NCBI GenBank assembly: GCA_016741995.1
Contig: JACVCO010000002.1
Span: 1-64,000, forward strand
Direction: 5' to 3'
Length of the DNA: 64,000 nucleotides
Source: Hydrogenophaga sp.
Lineage (GTDB): Bacteria; Pseudomonadota; Gammaproteobacteria; Burkholderiales; Burkholderiaceae_C
Shown: positions 11,604-21,554 of the stretch, piece after piece
Numbering within the stretch: position 1 is the stretch's first letter
How the letters are laid out: each line of letters opens with the position of its first letter
Notes under the pieces: model-generated
What the model saw: only the letters and a program-made list of their open reading frames with translations
Database searches by the model: none
Told to the model about the DNA's origin: nothing
Translations under genes and position numbers: made by a program

Positions 11604-12491
11604 TCAGTCCTCCGGGGGCTGGATGGGGACGGGGCGGGTGCGCGCGGCACGCCAGCCGTTCACCGCGCCACAGGCCACGATGAGCGCGATGCCGGCGAGC
11701 TCGATCGGCCCGGGGGTGTGGCCGAACACCAGCCAGCCGGTGAGCATGGCGAACGCGATCTGCGTGTACAGGTAGGGCGAGAGCGTGGAAGCCGGCGCGC
11801 GCTGGTAGGCGAGGATGAGCAGCAGGTGGCCGACCGTGCCCATGACGCCGATGAGCACCAGCAGCGCGAGGGTTCGCCCATCGGGAATGGCCTGCCACAC
11901 GAAAGGCAGCAAGGCGCTGGCGGCGATCGCACCGACCCACCCCGTGTACAGGTGCATGGTCATCGGGTCTTCGGTGCGGGCCATGCGCGCGGTGAGGATC
12001 TGGAACCAGGCGCTGATGAACACCATGGCCAGCGGCAGCAAACCGGCCCAGCCGATGTCACCGCTGTCGGGCCGCACCACCAGCAGCACACCCATGAAGC
12101 CCCCGGCCACCAGCAGCCATTGCCACGCCGACACACGCTCGCGCAGCACCGTGGCGCCCAGCAGCGTGACGGCCAGCGGCGTGACCATGAGGATGGCGGT
12201 GAACTCACCCACCGGCATCTGCTGCAGCGCGATGAAACCCATCATGCTCAGCGACAGCAGCAGCACCCCGCGCAGCAACTGGAAGCGCGGGTGGCCGGTG
12301 CGCAGCACGGCGCGCCCGCGCAGCGGCAGCATGATGGCGGTGACGGCGACCGCATGGAACACATAGCGGAACCAGATGACGAGCAGCACCGACACGATCG
12401 CGCCGGCGAGCTTGACGGAGGTGTCGAGCACCGCAAAACAGGCCGTGGCCGCGATCAGCAAGCCGATGCCCGTGAGCGCGCGTGGTGGCAC
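11604..12491 (-). CDS. DMT-superfamily (EamA) permease, copy 1 of a tandem pair
   Basis: 295 residues, ten hydrophobic segments in two five-helix EamA halves. The start is GTG 12491, three bases after the stop of the adjacent paralogue. It shares long identical stretches with the next gene (MPVGEFTAI, MARTEDPMTMH, RAPASTLSPYLYTQIAFAM), so the pair arose by tandem duplication. The substrate is not predictable. It lies inside the rnm-yciO-trpS cluster. Confidence 0.88.
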   Translation of the reverse strand: MPPRALTGIGLLIAATACFAVLDTSVKLAGAIVSVLLVIWFRYVFHAVAVTAIMLPLRGRAVLRTGHPRFQLLRGVLLLSLSMMGFIALQQMPVGEFTAILMVTPLAVTLLGATVLRERVSAWQWLLVAGGFMGVLLVVRPDSGDIGWAGLLPLAMVFISAWFQILTARMARTEDPMTMHLYTGWVGAIAASALLPFVWQAIPDGRTLALLVLIGVMGTVGHLLLILAYQRAPASTLSPYLYTQIAFAMLTGWLVFGHTPGPIELAGIALIVACGAVNGWRAARTRPVPIQPPED

Positions 12492-12494
12492 CGC

Positions 12495-13400
12495 TCAGGC
12501 CTCGGGCGGGTCGATCGGCAGGCGCTGTTCGCGCGCCGTGAGCCAGCTCGCCGTGCCGCCGCACAGCACGATGAGCGCAATGCCCATGAGCTCCAGCGAA
12601 CCGGGCACGTGGCCGTACACCACCCAGCCGCAGAACATCGCGAACGCGATCTGCGTGTACAGATAGGGCGAGAGCGTGGAGGCCGGTGCGCGCTGGAACG
12701 CGAGGATGAGCAGGAAGTGGCCCACGGTGCCCATGAGGCCGATCAGGCACAGCTGCGCCAGCGTGCGCGCGTCGGGCACGGCCTGCCACACCAGGGGCAG
12801 CACCAGGCTGGCCACCAGCGCGCCAACCCAGCCCGTGTAGAAGTGCATGGTCATCGGGTCTTCGGTTCGCGCCATCTTCGCGGTGAGGATCTGGAACCAG
12901 GCGTAGAGGAAGACCATGATCAGCGGGATGAGCGCGGCCCAGCCCACCAGGCCGGCGCCCGGGCGCACCACCAGGAGCGCACCCGCGAAGCCGCCCAGCA
13001 CGAGCATCCAGCGCAAGGGCTTCACGCGCTCGCGCAGGAACAACGCGGCCAGCAGCGTCACCGCCAGCGGGGTGACCATGACGATGGCGGTGAACTCACC
13101 CACGGGCATGTACTGCACCGCCACGAACGACATCAGGCTCACCGACAACAGCAGCGCGCCACGCAGCGCCTGGAAGCGCGGGTGTCCGGTGCGCAGCAGC
13201 GACCGCCCGCGCAGCGGCAGCATGATGGCGGTGACCGCGACCGCGTGGAACGCGTAGCGGAACCACACGGCCAGCAACACCGAGACCACCGCACCCACCA
13301 CCTTCACGGTGGTGTCGAGCACCGCGAAGCAGGCCGTGGCGGCCACCAGAAAGCCGATGCCCGCCAGCGCCTGGCCGGGCCGGGGCGCGGGGGCGCCCAT
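12495..13400 (-). CDS. DMT-superfamily (EamA) permease, copy 2 of a tandem pair
   Basis: 301 residues with two EamA halves and ten predicted membrane helices. It is paralogous to the downstream copy along the whole length. ATG 13400 shares its A with the TGA stop of the rnm gene, so translation is probably coupled. The N-terminus has a short Pro/Arg cytoplasmic lead (MGAPAPRPGQ). The substrate is unknown; family members export metabolites or amino acids. Confidence 0.88.
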   Translation of the reverse strand: MGAPAPRPGQALAGIGFLVAATACFAVLDTTVKVVGAVVSVLLAVWFRYAFHAVAVTAIMLPLRGRSLLRTGHPRFQALRGALLLSVSLMSFVAVQYMPVGEFTAIVMVTPLAVTLLAALFLRERVKPLRWMLVLGGFAGALLVVRPGAGLVGWAALIPLIMVFLYAWFQILTAKMARTEDPMTMHFYTGWVGALVASLVLPLVWQAVPDARTLAQLCLIGLMGTVGHFLLILAFQRAPASTLSPYLYTQIAFAMFCGWVVYGHVPGSLELMGIALIVLCGGTASWLTAREQRLPIDPPEA

Positions 13401-14254
13401 CAATGCACCCGCTCGGCGAGCAGGGTCCACACCGGCGTCACGCTGCCGGGCAGGTCGGGCAGTTTCCCGAGGTCGGTGTGGCTTTCGTCGGGGCTGTGGA
13501 AATCGCTGCCGCGCGAAGCGGCCAGGCCGAACTCGGTGCAGAAGCCGGCGTACTTGGCGTACTCGGTCTGGCTGTGCGCGCCGGTCACCACCTCCACCGC
13601 CTGGCCACCGTGCTGCTTGAACTCGGTGAACAGCGCGTATTCCTCGGTGGCGGTGAACTTGTAGCGCCCCGGGTGGGCGATCACGGCCACGCCGCCCGAG
13701 CCGGTGATCCAGCGCACCGCGTCGCCCAGCGCGGCCCAGCGGTGCGGCACGAAACCGGGCTTGCCTTCGGTGAGGTACTTGCGGAACACCTCGGGCACGT
13801 CCTTGCACACGCCGCTGTCCACCAGGTGGCGCGCGAAGTGCGAGCGCGAGATCAGATCGGGGTTGCCCACGTAGCGCAACGCGCCTTCGAACACGCCCTT
13901 GATGCCCACCTGTGCCAGGCCATCGGCCATTTCGCGCGCGCGCTGCTCGCGCCCGCCGCGCGTGGCGCGCAGGCCGTCGCACAGGGCTTTGTCGTCCGGG
14001 TCCATGCCCAGGCCCACGATGTGCACGGTGATGCCGGCGAAGGTGACGGAGATCTCGGCGCCCGTGAGGTAGGGCAGGCCCAGGGCGCGCGCCGCCGCCA
14101 TGGCCCGGTGCTGGCCGCCGAGTTCGTCGTGGTCGGTGAGCGCCCACAGTTCAACGCCGTTGGCCTTGGCACGCGCGGCCAGGGCCTCGGGCTCGAGCGT
14201 GCCGTCCGAGATGGTGGAGTGGCAGTGCAGGTCGGCGTTGAGCAGGGGGTTCAC
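13400..14254 (-). CDS. rnm: PHP-domain phosphoesterase, RNase AM / nucleoside bisphosphate phosphatase
   Basis: 284 residues, a complete PHP domain. Metal ligands are visible in DLHCHST near residue 8, LTDHD near 40, the E of GAEIS, IAHPGRY, and a final SDFH. Members such as E. coli YciV (RNase AM) trim 5' ends of small RNAs and rRNAs and hydrolyse 3',5'-bisphosphonucleosides. The neighbouring yciO, as in E. coli yciV-yciO, supports this assignment over a polymerase-type PHP. Confidence 0.88.
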   Translation of the reverse strand: MNPLLNADLHCHSTISDGTLEPEALAARAKANGVELWALTDHDELGGQHRAMAAARALGLPYLTGAEISVTFAGITVHIVGLGMDPDDKALCDGLRATRGGREQRAREMADGLAQVGIKGVFEGALRYVGNPDLISRSHFARHLVDSGVCKDVPEVFRKYLTEGKPGFVPHRWAALGDAVRWITGSGGVAVIAHPGRYKFTATEEYALFTEFKQHGGQAVEVVTGAHSQTEYAKYAGFCTEFGLAASRGSDFHSPDESHTDLGKLPDLPGSVTPVWTLLAERVH

Positions 14255-14309
14255 GCCGCGATTTTAGGTGGTGGGGGTATTCCCCGCTGTCACCGCGGTC
14301 GGGGGTGGG

Positions 14310-17096
14310 TCACCCCGTGTTGCGCAAGCCCGCCGCGATGCCGTTGATGGCGATGTGGATGCCGCGGCGCAGCTTGCCGTCGGTGTCTTGCTCGAGGGCG
14401 CCCGCGCGGTGGCGGCGGATGAGTTCGACCTGCAGGTGGTGCAGTGGGTCGATGTAGGGGAAGCGGTGCTCGATGGAGCGGCGCAGCGCCGCGTTGCCCG
14501 CCAGGCGCTCGGCCTCGCCGGTGATCAGCGCCAGCGCGTCGACCGTGCGCTGCCACTCGGCCTCGATGGCGGCGAACACCTTCTTGCGCAGGGCCTTGTC
14601 GTCCACCAGCTCGGCGTACAGCGAAGCCAGTGCCATGTCGCTCTTGGCCATCACCATGTCCATGTTGGAGAGCAGGGTGTTGAAGAAGGGCCAGTCGCGG
14701 TGCATGCGCTTGAGCAGGGGGGCGTTCTTCGGATCCTCCGCGGCGAAAGCCTGCACCGCCGAACCGAAGCCGTACCAGCCGGGCAGCGTCAGGCGGCACT
14801 GGCCCCAGCTGAAGCCCCAGGGAATGGCACGCAGGTCTTCGATGCGGCCGGTGGCCTTGCGGCTCGCGGGGCGCGAGCCGATGTTGAGTTCGGCGATCTC
14901 GCGGATGGGCGTGGCGCCGAAGAAGTACTCGGCGAAGCGCGGGGTGTCGTACACCAGCGCGCGGTACGCGGCCATGCTCGCGCGCGAGATCGATTCGGCC
15001 GCTTTCAGGAACGCCGGCGAGGCCTCCTTCGTGGGCTGCAGCAGGGTCGCTTCCAGCGTGGCGGCCACCAGGGTTTCGAGGTTGCGGCGGCCGATCTCGG
15101 GGTTGGCGTACTTGGCGCCGATCACCTCGCCTTGCTCGGTGAGGCGGATCTGCCCGCGCACGGTGCCCGGCGGCTGCGCCAGGATGGCCTGGTAGCTCGG
15201 CCCGCCGCCACGGCCCACGGTGCCGCCGCGGCCATGGAACATGCGCAGGCCGATGGGCTTTCCACCGCTGGCGTTCAGCTCGTCGAACAGCTTCGCGAGC
15301 GCGGTCTCGGCGCGGTAGAGCTCCCAGTTGCTGGTGAAGATGCCGCCGTCCTTGTTGCTGTCGGAGTAGCCGAGCATCACGTCCTGCTCGCCGTAGCCAT
15401 CGGCCGCGCCGCGCTGGACCATGGCGCGCAGGCCGGGCAGGGCGTAGTACTCGCGCAGGATGGGCGCGGCGTTGCGCAGGTCTTCGATGGTCTCGAACAG
15501 CGGCACGACGATGAGGTCGGCCACCGCGTCGTGGGCGAGCGTGCCGCGCACCAGGCCGGCTTCCTTCTGCAGCAGCAGCACCTCGAGCAGGTCGCTCACG
15601 GTTTCGGTGTGGCTGATGATGGCGTGGCGGATGGCCGTGTGCCCGAAGCGCGTGCGGCCGGCGCGGGCGGTTTCGAAGATGGCGAGTTCGCCCTGTGTGT
15701 GTGCGCTGTAGTCGGTGCCCGGCACGCGCAAGGGCCGCACGTCATTCAGGGCGCGCAGCAGCACGGCGCGCTTGGCGGCCTCGTCGAGGGCGGCGTAGTC
15801 GGGTTCGATGCGCGCCACCGCCAGCAGCTCGGCGATCACCAGTTCGTGCTGGTCGGAACTCTGGCGCAGGTCGATGGTGGCGAGGTGGAAGCCGAACACC
15901 TCGACCGCGCGGATCAGCGGGCGCAACCGTGCGTCCACCAATGCCGCGCCGTGGTGCGCGCGCAGCGAAGCCTCGATGGTGCGCAGGTCGGCGAGGAAAT
16001 CGCCGGCGTCGGTGTACGGGTCTTGCGGGGCCACCGCGTGGCGCGCGGCTTCGCCGCCGGTGAGGGCCATGAGCGTGGCGGCCAGGCGCGCGTACATGCC
16101 GGTGAGTGCGCGGCGGTAGGGTTCGTCCTGCCGGTGCGCGTTGGTGTCGGGTGAGCGCCCGGCCAGGGCCTGCATGTCGGCGCTGGCGCCCACCAGCATG
16201 CCCGACATCGACAGCTCGCCACCCAGCAGGTGCACCTGCGTGAGGTGGTGGCGCAGCGCGAGTTCGGCCTGGCGCCGCAGCGCGAGTTCGAGCGTGGCGG
16301 CGGTGACGTTCGGGTTGCCGTCGCGGTCGCCTCCGATCCATTGGCCCATGCGCAGGAACGGCGCCACGGGTTGGCCCAGGCCGGCCTCGAGCTCGGCGTA
16401 CAGGCGCGGAATCTGCGAGAGGAAGGTGCTCTCGTAGTGGCTCAGCGCGTTCTCGATCTCGTCGGCCACGCTGAGTTTGGTGAAGCGCAGCAGGCGCGTC
16501 TGCCACAGCTGCGTCACGCGGGCGCGCATTTGCGCCTCGATGCCGGCCTGTTCGCGCGGCAGGGCCTGGTCGCGTTCGACGAGCAGGCGCGCGATGTCGC
16601 GCTCGGCATCGAGGATGCTCTTGCGCTGGACCTCGGTGGGGTGTGCCGTGAGCACCGGCGAAAGGTGCGCATCGGCCAGCGTGCGGGCCACCGCGTCGGG
16701 CGTGAGTCCGGCGGCCTGCAGGCGTTGCAGGGCCAGCGCCAGGCTGCCGGTCTGCAGGCCTCCGGCGCGTTCGTGCACCGCGCGGCGGCGGATGTGGTGA
16801 CGGTCTTCGGCCAGGTTGGCCAGGTGGCTGAAGTAGGTGAAGGCGCGGATCACGCTCACCGTCTGGTCGGCGCTGAGCGATTTGAGCAACTGCTTGAGCG
16901 CCTTGTCGGCCGCGCGGTCGGCGTCGCGCCGGAACGCCACCGACAACTGCCGGATGCGCTCGATGAGTTCGAAGGCCGCGGTACCTTCCTGCTCGCGGAT
17001 CACGTCACCCAGGATGCGCCCGAGCAGGCGGATGTCGTCGATGAGAGGGCGGTCCTTGTCGTCGCGGCGCGCGGCGCCTGTTTTCGGTCGGCTCAT
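14310..17096 (-). CDS. ppc: Phosphoenolpyruvate carboxylase
   Basis: 928 residues, normal length. It makes oxaloacetate from PEP and bicarbonate, refilling the TCA cycle. Visible signatures are the catalytic His region [22 protein letters not shown], the glycine loop [14 protein letters not shown], and the C-terminal GLRNTG. The C-terminal NTG matches the invariant end of bacterial enzymes. It is divergent from hemC across 138 bp, an arrangement common in Burkholderiales. Confidence 0.97.
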   Translation of the reverse strand: MSRPKTGAARRDDKDRPLIDDIRLLGRILGDVIREQEGTAAFELIERIRQLSVAFRRDADRAADKALKQLLKSLSADQTVSVIRAFTYFSHLANLAEDRHHIRRRAVHERAGGLQTGSLALALQRLQAAGLTPDAVARTLADAHLSPVLTAHPTEVQRKSILDAERDIARLLVERDQALPREQAGIEAQMRARVTQLWQTRLLRFTKLSVADEIENALSHYESTFLSQIPRLYAELEAGLGQPVAPFLRMGQWIGGDRDGNPNVTAATLELALRRQAELALRHHLTQVHLLGGELSMSGMLVGASADMQALAGRSPDTNAHRQDEPYRRALTGMYARLAATLMALTGGEAARHAVAPQDPYTDAGDFLADLRTIEASLRAHHGAALVDARLRPLIRAVEVFGFHLATIDLRQSSDQHELVIAELLAVARIEPDYAALDEAAKRAVLLRALNDVRPLRVPGTDYSAHTQGELAIFETARAGRTRFGHTAIRHAIISHTETVSDLLEVLLLQKEAGLVRGTLAHDAVADLIVVPLFETIEDLRNAAPILREYYALPGLRAMVQRGAADGYGEQDVMLGYSDSNKDGGIFTSNWELYRAETALAKLFDELNASGGKPIGLRMFHGRGGTVGRGGGPSYQAILAQPPGTVRGQIRLTEQGEVIGAKYANPEIGRRNLETLVAATLEATLLQPTKEASPAFLKAAESISRASMAAYRALVYDTPRFAEYFFGATPIREIAELNIGSRPASRKATGRIEDLRAIPWGFSWGQCRLTLPGWYGFGSAVQAFAAEDPKNAPLLKRMHRDWPFFNTLLSNMDMVMAKSDMALASLYAELVDDKALRKKVFAAIEAEWQRTVDALALITGEAERLAGNAALRRSIEHRFPYIDPLHHLQVELIRRHRAGALEQDTDGKLRRGIHIAINGIAAGLRNTG

Positions 17097-17234
17097 GGCG
17101 GGGCGCGGCGGCGCGCAAGAGGGGTGTGAAGGGCGAGGGCCATGCTAGCATCGACCGCGATCCGGCCGGTTCCGAAACGGTTACCAACACCGGGCCACGT
17201 CAGTCGGGCGTCAGTCCCCAGCCAGTGCTTCTCC

Positions 17235-18185
17235 ATGTCCCAGCCCACGCCCCAGGCCATCACCATCGCCACCCGTGAAAGCCGCCTGGCCTTGTGGCAG
17301 GCCGAGCACGTGAAGGCCTTGCTCGAAGCCCGTGGGCACCGCGTCACGCTGCTCGGCATGACGACGCTCGGCGACCAGATCCTCGATCGCACGCTGTCCA
17401 AGGTGGGCGGCAAGGGCCTGTTCGTGAAGGAACTCGAGCTCGCGCTCGAAGACGGCCGCGCCGACATCGCGGTGCACTCCCTCAAGGACGTGCCCATGGA
17501 ACTGCCGCCCGGCTTCGCGCTCGCCTGCGTGATGGAGCGCGAAGACCCGCGCGATGCCTGGGTGTCGCCGCACTGTGAGGGCCTGGCCGATCTGCCGCCC
17601 GGTGCGGTGGTGGGCACATCCAGCCTGCGCCGCGTGGTGCTGCTGCGCGAGGCGCTTCACGCGCTCGGCCGGCACGACGTGCGCATCGAACCGCTGCGCG
17701 GCAACCTCGACACGCGGCTGCGCAAACTCGACGAAGGCCGCTACCAGGCCATCGTGCTCGCCGCCGCCGGCCTCAAGCGCCTGGGCCTGTCGGCGCGCAT
17801 TCGCGCCATCTTCGAACCCGAACAGTCGTTGCCCGCGGCGGGGCAGGGCGCCCTGGGCATCGAGGTGCGGGCCGACCGCAGCGACCTGATCGCGGCCCTG
17901 GCCCCGCTTGCCCACCAGGCCACCTGGCTGCGTGTGGCCGCTGAACGCACCGTGTCGCGCGCGCTGGGTGGCAGCTGTTCCATGCCCCTGGCCGCCCACG
18001 CCGACTGGGTGGGCGAGCACCTGCGCCTGCGCGCCGCCTGGGGCGAGCCCGAAGGCCACGCGGCCCTGGTGCGCGCCGAGGCGCTGGCCGGGGTGAGCGA
18101 TCTCGCGGCCGCCGAAACCCTGGGCATGCGCGTGGCCGAGGCCCTGCGCGCCCAGGGTGCGCAGGCGCCCGCGCGGGAGGGCTGA
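17235..18185 (+). CDS. hemC: Hydroxymethylbilane synthase (porphobilinogen deaminase)
   Basis: 316 residues. It polymerises four porphobilinogens into hydroxymethylbilane in haem synthesis. The dipyrromethane cofactor cysteine is C248 in [11 protein letters not shown]. The N-terminal [12 protein letters not shown] and the SLKDVP and GTSSLRR motifs are standard. ATG 17235 gives the usual N-terminus; the frame is open further upstream without family similarity. It is the first gene of hemCDXY. Confidence 0.96.
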   Translation: MSQPTPQAITIATRESRLALWQAEHVKALLEARGHRVTLLGMTTLGDQILDRTLSKVGGKGLFVKELELALEDGRADIAVHSLKDVPMELPPGFALACVMEREDPRDAWVSPHCEGLADLPPGAVVGTSSLRRVVLLREALHALGRHDVRIEPLRGNLDTRLRKLDEGRYQAIVLAAAGLKRLGLSARIRAIFEPEQSLPAAGQGALGIEVRADRSDLIAALAPLAHQATWLRVAAERTVSRALGGSCSMPLAAHADWVGEHLRLRAAWGEPEGHAALVRAEALAGVSDLAAAETLGMRVAEALRAQGAQAPAREG

Positions 18186-18188
18186 GCG

Positions 18189-19046
18189 GTGGACGCCAGA
18201 CCGGATGCCCGGGCCGGCGTGCCGGCACAGGCGCGGGGCGTGCAGCGCGTCATCGTCACCCGCCCCGAGCCCGATGCCGCGCGCTGGGTGCAGGCGCTGC
18301 GCGAACGCGGCTGGGAGGCCGAGGCCTGGCCGCTGCTGCGCATCGCCGAGCCGCACGACGCGGCGCAGCGCGAGCAACTCGTGCACTGGCGCCAGGCCTG
18401 GCCCACGCAGGACGCGCTGATGTTCGTGAGCGCCGCCGCCGTGCTGCGTTTCTTTGCCGATGCCGTGGCCCCCGGCCCCGGCCACGCGCGGTTCTGGGCC
18501 CCGGGCCCGGGCACGGCGCGCGCGTTGTCCGAGGCGCTGTGGGCCCTGGGCATCGGCGACGAACACATCGACACCCCGCCGCGCGATGCGGCGCAGTTCG
18601 ATTCCGAACACCTCTGGCCCGTGGTGGCGTCGCAGATGGCGCCCGGACGCCGCCTGCTCGTGGTCCGTGGTGCCTCCGACGCCGGTGGCGACGGGAGCTT
18701 GCCCGGGCAAGGCCGCGAATGGCTGATCGAGCGTTGCCGCGCCGCTGGCGCCGAGGTGCAGGCCTGCGTGGCCTACCAGCGCGAGCGCGTGGTGCCCGAG
18801 GGGGCTGCGCTCGATCGCCTGCAGGCCTTCAGTGGCGAGGGCCAGGTCTGGCTGCTCAGCAGCAGCGAGGCCTTGCAGTCGCTGCAGGGCCGGTGGCCGG
18901 CGGGCGCGCGCGCCGTGGCGCTCGCCACACACCCGCGCATCGCCGAGGCCGCCAGGGCGCTCGGTTTTGCCGACGTGATCACCGCGCGCGCCGCCCTGGC
19001 CGATGTGGTGCGCACCCTAGAATCCTGGGCTGGTTCTCCGCCATGA
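18189..19046 (+). CDS. hemD: Uroporphyrinogen-III synthase
   Basis: 285 residues with a GTG start 3 bp after the hemC stop. It closes hydroxymethylbilane to uroporphyrinogen III. The fold is poorly conserved in sequence, but RVIVTRPEPDAARW near the N-terminus and the later ATHPRIAEAARALGF segment fit HemD, as does the position. Its stop overlaps the hemX start (ATGA). The exact start is uncertain because the first 18 residues are not conserved. Confidence 0.88.
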   Translation: MDARPDARAGVPAQARGVQRVIVTRPEPDAARWVQALRERGWEAEAWPLLRIAEPHDAAQREQLVHWRQAWPTQDALMFVSAAAVLRFFADAVAPGPGHARFWAPGPGTARALSEALWALGIGDEHIDTPPRDAAQFDSEHLWPVVASQMAPGRRLLVVRGASDAGGDGSLPGQGREWLIERCRAAGAEVQACVAYQRERVVPEGAALDRLQAFSGEGQVWLLSSSEALQSLQGRWPAGARAVALATHPRIAEAARALGFADVITARAALADVVRTLESWAGSPP

Positions 19047-20182
19047 ACGCTGACACGCCCGACACCCCCGCGGCCGCCTTGCCCGCTGCGCCTGCACCCG
19101 CTTCGACCCCCAAGCCGCGCGCGGGCAACGGCCTTGTGCTGCTCGCGCTGGCCCTTGCGGTGGTGGCGCTGGTGCTGTGCGGGTTGCTCTGGCAGCGCCT
19201 GGGGTTCACGCAGGAAGAGCTCGCGCGGCGCACGCGCGACGCCGAGGCCCAGGTGGTCGAGGCGCGCACGCTGGCTGCCCAGGCCGAAGCCCTCACGCAG
19301 GAGCTGCAGGCCCGCCTCGGCGTGGCCGAGGTGCGTTTGTCCGAAGTCAGCCTGCAGCGCAGTCAGCTCGAGGAGCTCATGCTCTCGCTCTCGCGCTCGC
19401 GCGACGACAACCTGGTGCAGGACCTCGAGGCCACGCTGCGCGTGGCGCTGCAGCAGGCCCAGCTCACGGGCAGCGCGCAACCGCTCATTTCGGCGCTGCA
19501 AGCGGCCGAGCAGCGCATCGGGCGGGCCGCGCAACCGCGCCTGAACCCGGTGCAACGGGCCATTGCGCGCGACATCGACCGCATCCGCGGTGCGGCGCTG
19601 GCCGACATCCCCGCGCTCGCGGGCCAGCTCGACGAACTCGTGCGCCAGGTCGATGCCTGGCCGGTGGCCAACGCGGTGGGTGTGGTGGCCGAGCCCGCCC
19701 CGGCCCGCCCCGCCGGCAAGGCCGGCGGTGCCCCGGCCACCGTGCTGCCGCCCCCAGCCGACAACGCCACGGACTCCGACGCCCCTGGTGCGTGGCAAGC
19801 CTGGGCCGCACGCTGGAAAGCCTGGTGGGCCGGCGCCATCGACCACAGCCTGCAACAGGCGCGCGACCTCGTGCGCGTGAGCCGCATCGACCAACCCGAC
19901 GCCGCGCTGCTGGCCCCCGAACAGGCCTTTTTCCTGCGCGAAAACCTCAAGCTGCAGTTGCTCAACGCGCGCCTGGCCCTGCTGGCCCGCCAGTTGCCCG
20001 CCAGCCAGGCCGACGTGCTGGCGGTGGAAACCAAGCTGCGCCGCTATTTCGACACCCGCTCGCCCGCCGTGGCCGGCGCCCTCACCAGCCTGGGCCGGCT
20101 GCGGCGCGACCTCGTCGCGCAAGACCTGCCGCGCCCCGACGAGACGCTGGCCGCGCTCGCCGCGGCCGCCGGGGGGCGTTGA
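19043..20182 (+). CDS. hemX: HemX-like membrane protein of the haem operon
   Basis: 379 residues. A Pro/Ala-rich cytoplasmic lead is followed by one membrane helix at about residues 30-50 and a coiled coil at about 55-125 (Glu/Ala/Leu-rich). The periplasmic domain ends with the conserved ETKLRRYFD region. HemX is co-transcribed with hemCD in many proteobacteria. It was annotated as a putative SAM-dependent uroporphyrinogen methyltransferase in E. coli, but this is unproven and the sequence lacks such a domain. It overlaps hemD and hemY by start-stop overlaps. Confidence 0.88.
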   Translation: MNADTPDTPAAALPAAPAPASTPKPRAGNGLVLLALALAVVALVLCGLLWQRLGFTQEELARRTRDAEAQVVEARTLAAQAEALTQELQARLGVAEVRLSEVSLQRSQLEELMLSLSRSRDDNLVQDLEATLRVALQQAQLTGSAQPLISALQAAEQRIGRAAQPRLNPVQRAIARDIDRIRGAALADIPALAGQLDELVRQVDAWPVANAVGVVAEPAPARPAGKAGGAPATVLPPPADNATDSDAPGAWQAWAARWKAWWAGAIDHSLQQARDLVRVSRIDQPDAALLAPEQAFFLRENLKLQLLNARLALLARQLPASQADVLAVETKLRRYFDTRSPAVAGALTSLGRLRRDLVAQDLPRPDETLAALAAAAGGR

Positions 20183-21492
20183 TGCGCGCGCGGCAACGGG
20201 GCGCGATGCGCAGCGTCTTCTGGCTGCTGGGCCTGGCCGCGCTCGCGGTCGCGCTCGCCTTGCTGGTGGGCAACAACCGCTCCACCGTCACGCTGTTCTG
20301 GCCGCCGTGGCGTTTCGATGTCTCGTTCAATTTCTTTGTCTTCGCGCTGATCGCGGGTTTCGTGCTGGTCTACGCCGCCTTGCGCGCGCTGGCCGTGGTG
20401 CGCGAACTGCCCGCGCAGGCGCGGCGCTGGCGCAGCCAGCAGCTCGAGCGCGCGGTGGTGGGCTGGGTGCTCGATGCCCTGGCCAACCAGCTCGCCGGGC
20501 GCTTCGTGCGCGCGCAGGGCGCGGCGCAGAACGCACTCGATCACCTGAGCGGTGGCAACAGCCGCGACTGGCCGCGGCGTGCCCAGCTCGAAGCGCTCGC
20601 CCACCTGCTGGTGGCCGAAAGCGCGCACGCGCTGCAGAACCGCGCCAAGCGGGACGAGCACCTGCAATCGGCGCTGGCGCCCGCGGTTGCAAAAGGCTCG
20701 CCCGAGGTGGTGGAGGGCGCGCTGCTGCGGGCCGTGCGCTGGGCCGTGGAAGACCGCGACCCGGCCGCTGCGCGCAGCCGGCTGGCCGAACTGCCGCAGG
20801 GCGCGGCGCGGCGCATTCAGGCACTGCGCCTGAAGCTGCGCGTGGCGCGCCTGGGCGACGCCACCGGCGAGGCGCTGGAAACCGCGCGCCTGCTCGCCAA
20901 GCACCGTGCGTTCTCGCCCGAAGCGGCGCGCAGCATCGTGCGCGGCCTAGCGCTCGATGCCCTGCGCGGTGCGCACGACCTCACGCAACTGCAGCGTGTG
21001 TGGGACGGGCTCGACGAGAGCGAACGCCGTGCACCCGCGGTGGCCCTGGCCGCGGCCGATCGCGCGCACGCACTTGTGGACACCGAGGCCGGTGACGACG
21101 AATCGTTGCGCGAGGCCACGGCTTTGCGCGTGCGCGGCTGGCTCGACCCGCTGTGGGTGGATTTCGGTGCGCTCGAAGACGCACAACAGGCGCAGCTGGC
21201 GCGCGTGTTCGAGCCCGATCTGGCCCACCTTGATGCCGCGGGCCTGGCGCGCCTGGAGCAATTGCAGCGGCAATGGCCCCAGAACGCCCACCTGCAGTAC
21301 CTGGCGGGGCAGGCCTGCCTGCACCGCCAGCTCTGGGGCAAGGCCGCGCAGTTGCTGGGGCAGGCGCGCCATGGCCTGACCGATGTCACGCTGCAGCGCC
21401 GCACCTGGCGCTCGCTTGCGCGGCTGGCCGAAGAGCGCGGCGATGCCGAGGCCGCCCAGGCGGCCTGGCGTCAGGCGGCATTGCTCGATTGA
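20182..21492 (+). CDS. hemY: HemY-like TPR membrane protein of the haem operon
   Basis: 436 residues. Two N-terminal membrane helices (residues about 10-30 and 45-70) carry the LFWPPWRFDVSFN stretch between them. The remainder is alpha-helical with TPR-like Ala/Leu repeats and a final repeat near residues 380-430. This is the proteobacterial HemY_N/TPR protein, not the Bacillus HemY oxidase. Its role in tetrapyrrole metabolism is unclear. ATG overlaps the hemX stop (TGATG); a strong terminator follows. Confidence 0.9.
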   Translation: MRARQRGAMRSVFWLLGLAALAVALALLVGNNRSTVTLFWPPWRFDVSFNFFVFALIAGFVLVYAALRALAVVRELPAQARRWRSQQLERAVVGWVLDALANQLAGRFVRAQGAAQNALDHLSGGNSRDWPRRAQLEALAHLLVAESAHALQNRAKRDEHLQSALAPAVAKGSPEVVEGALLRAVRWAVEDRDPAAARSRLAELPQGAARRIQALRLKLRVARLGDATGEALETARLLAKHRAFSPEAARSIVRGLALDALRGAHDLTQLQRVWDGLDESERRAPAVALAAADRAHALVDTEAGDDESLREATALRVRGWLDPLWVDFGALEDAQQAQLARVFEPDLAHLDAAGLARLEQLQRQWPQNAHLQYLAGQACLHRQLWGKAAQLLGQARHGLTDVTLQRRTWRSLARLAEERGDAEAAQAAWRQAALLD

Positions 21493-21506
21493 TCGGTGCG
21501 CAGAAG

Positions 21507-21536
21507 AAAAAAGGCCGGCATGCGCCGGCCTTTTTC
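21507..21536. terminator. Bidirectional intrinsic terminator between hemY and rne
   Basis: A 7-bp stem GGCCGGC / GCCGGCC with loop ATGC sits between an A-run on the left and a TTTTT run on the right. It can therefore terminate both the rightward hemCDXY transcript and the leftward rne transcript. Confidence 0.9.
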
Positions 21537-21554
21537 ATTTGAGGCTGAGCCGCC

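Noticed and set aside
11103-13664. An 853-codon rightward frame rich in His, Gln and Arg
   Set aside because: Mirror image of yciO and the two permeases; composition is typical of an antisense frame in GC-rich DNA.
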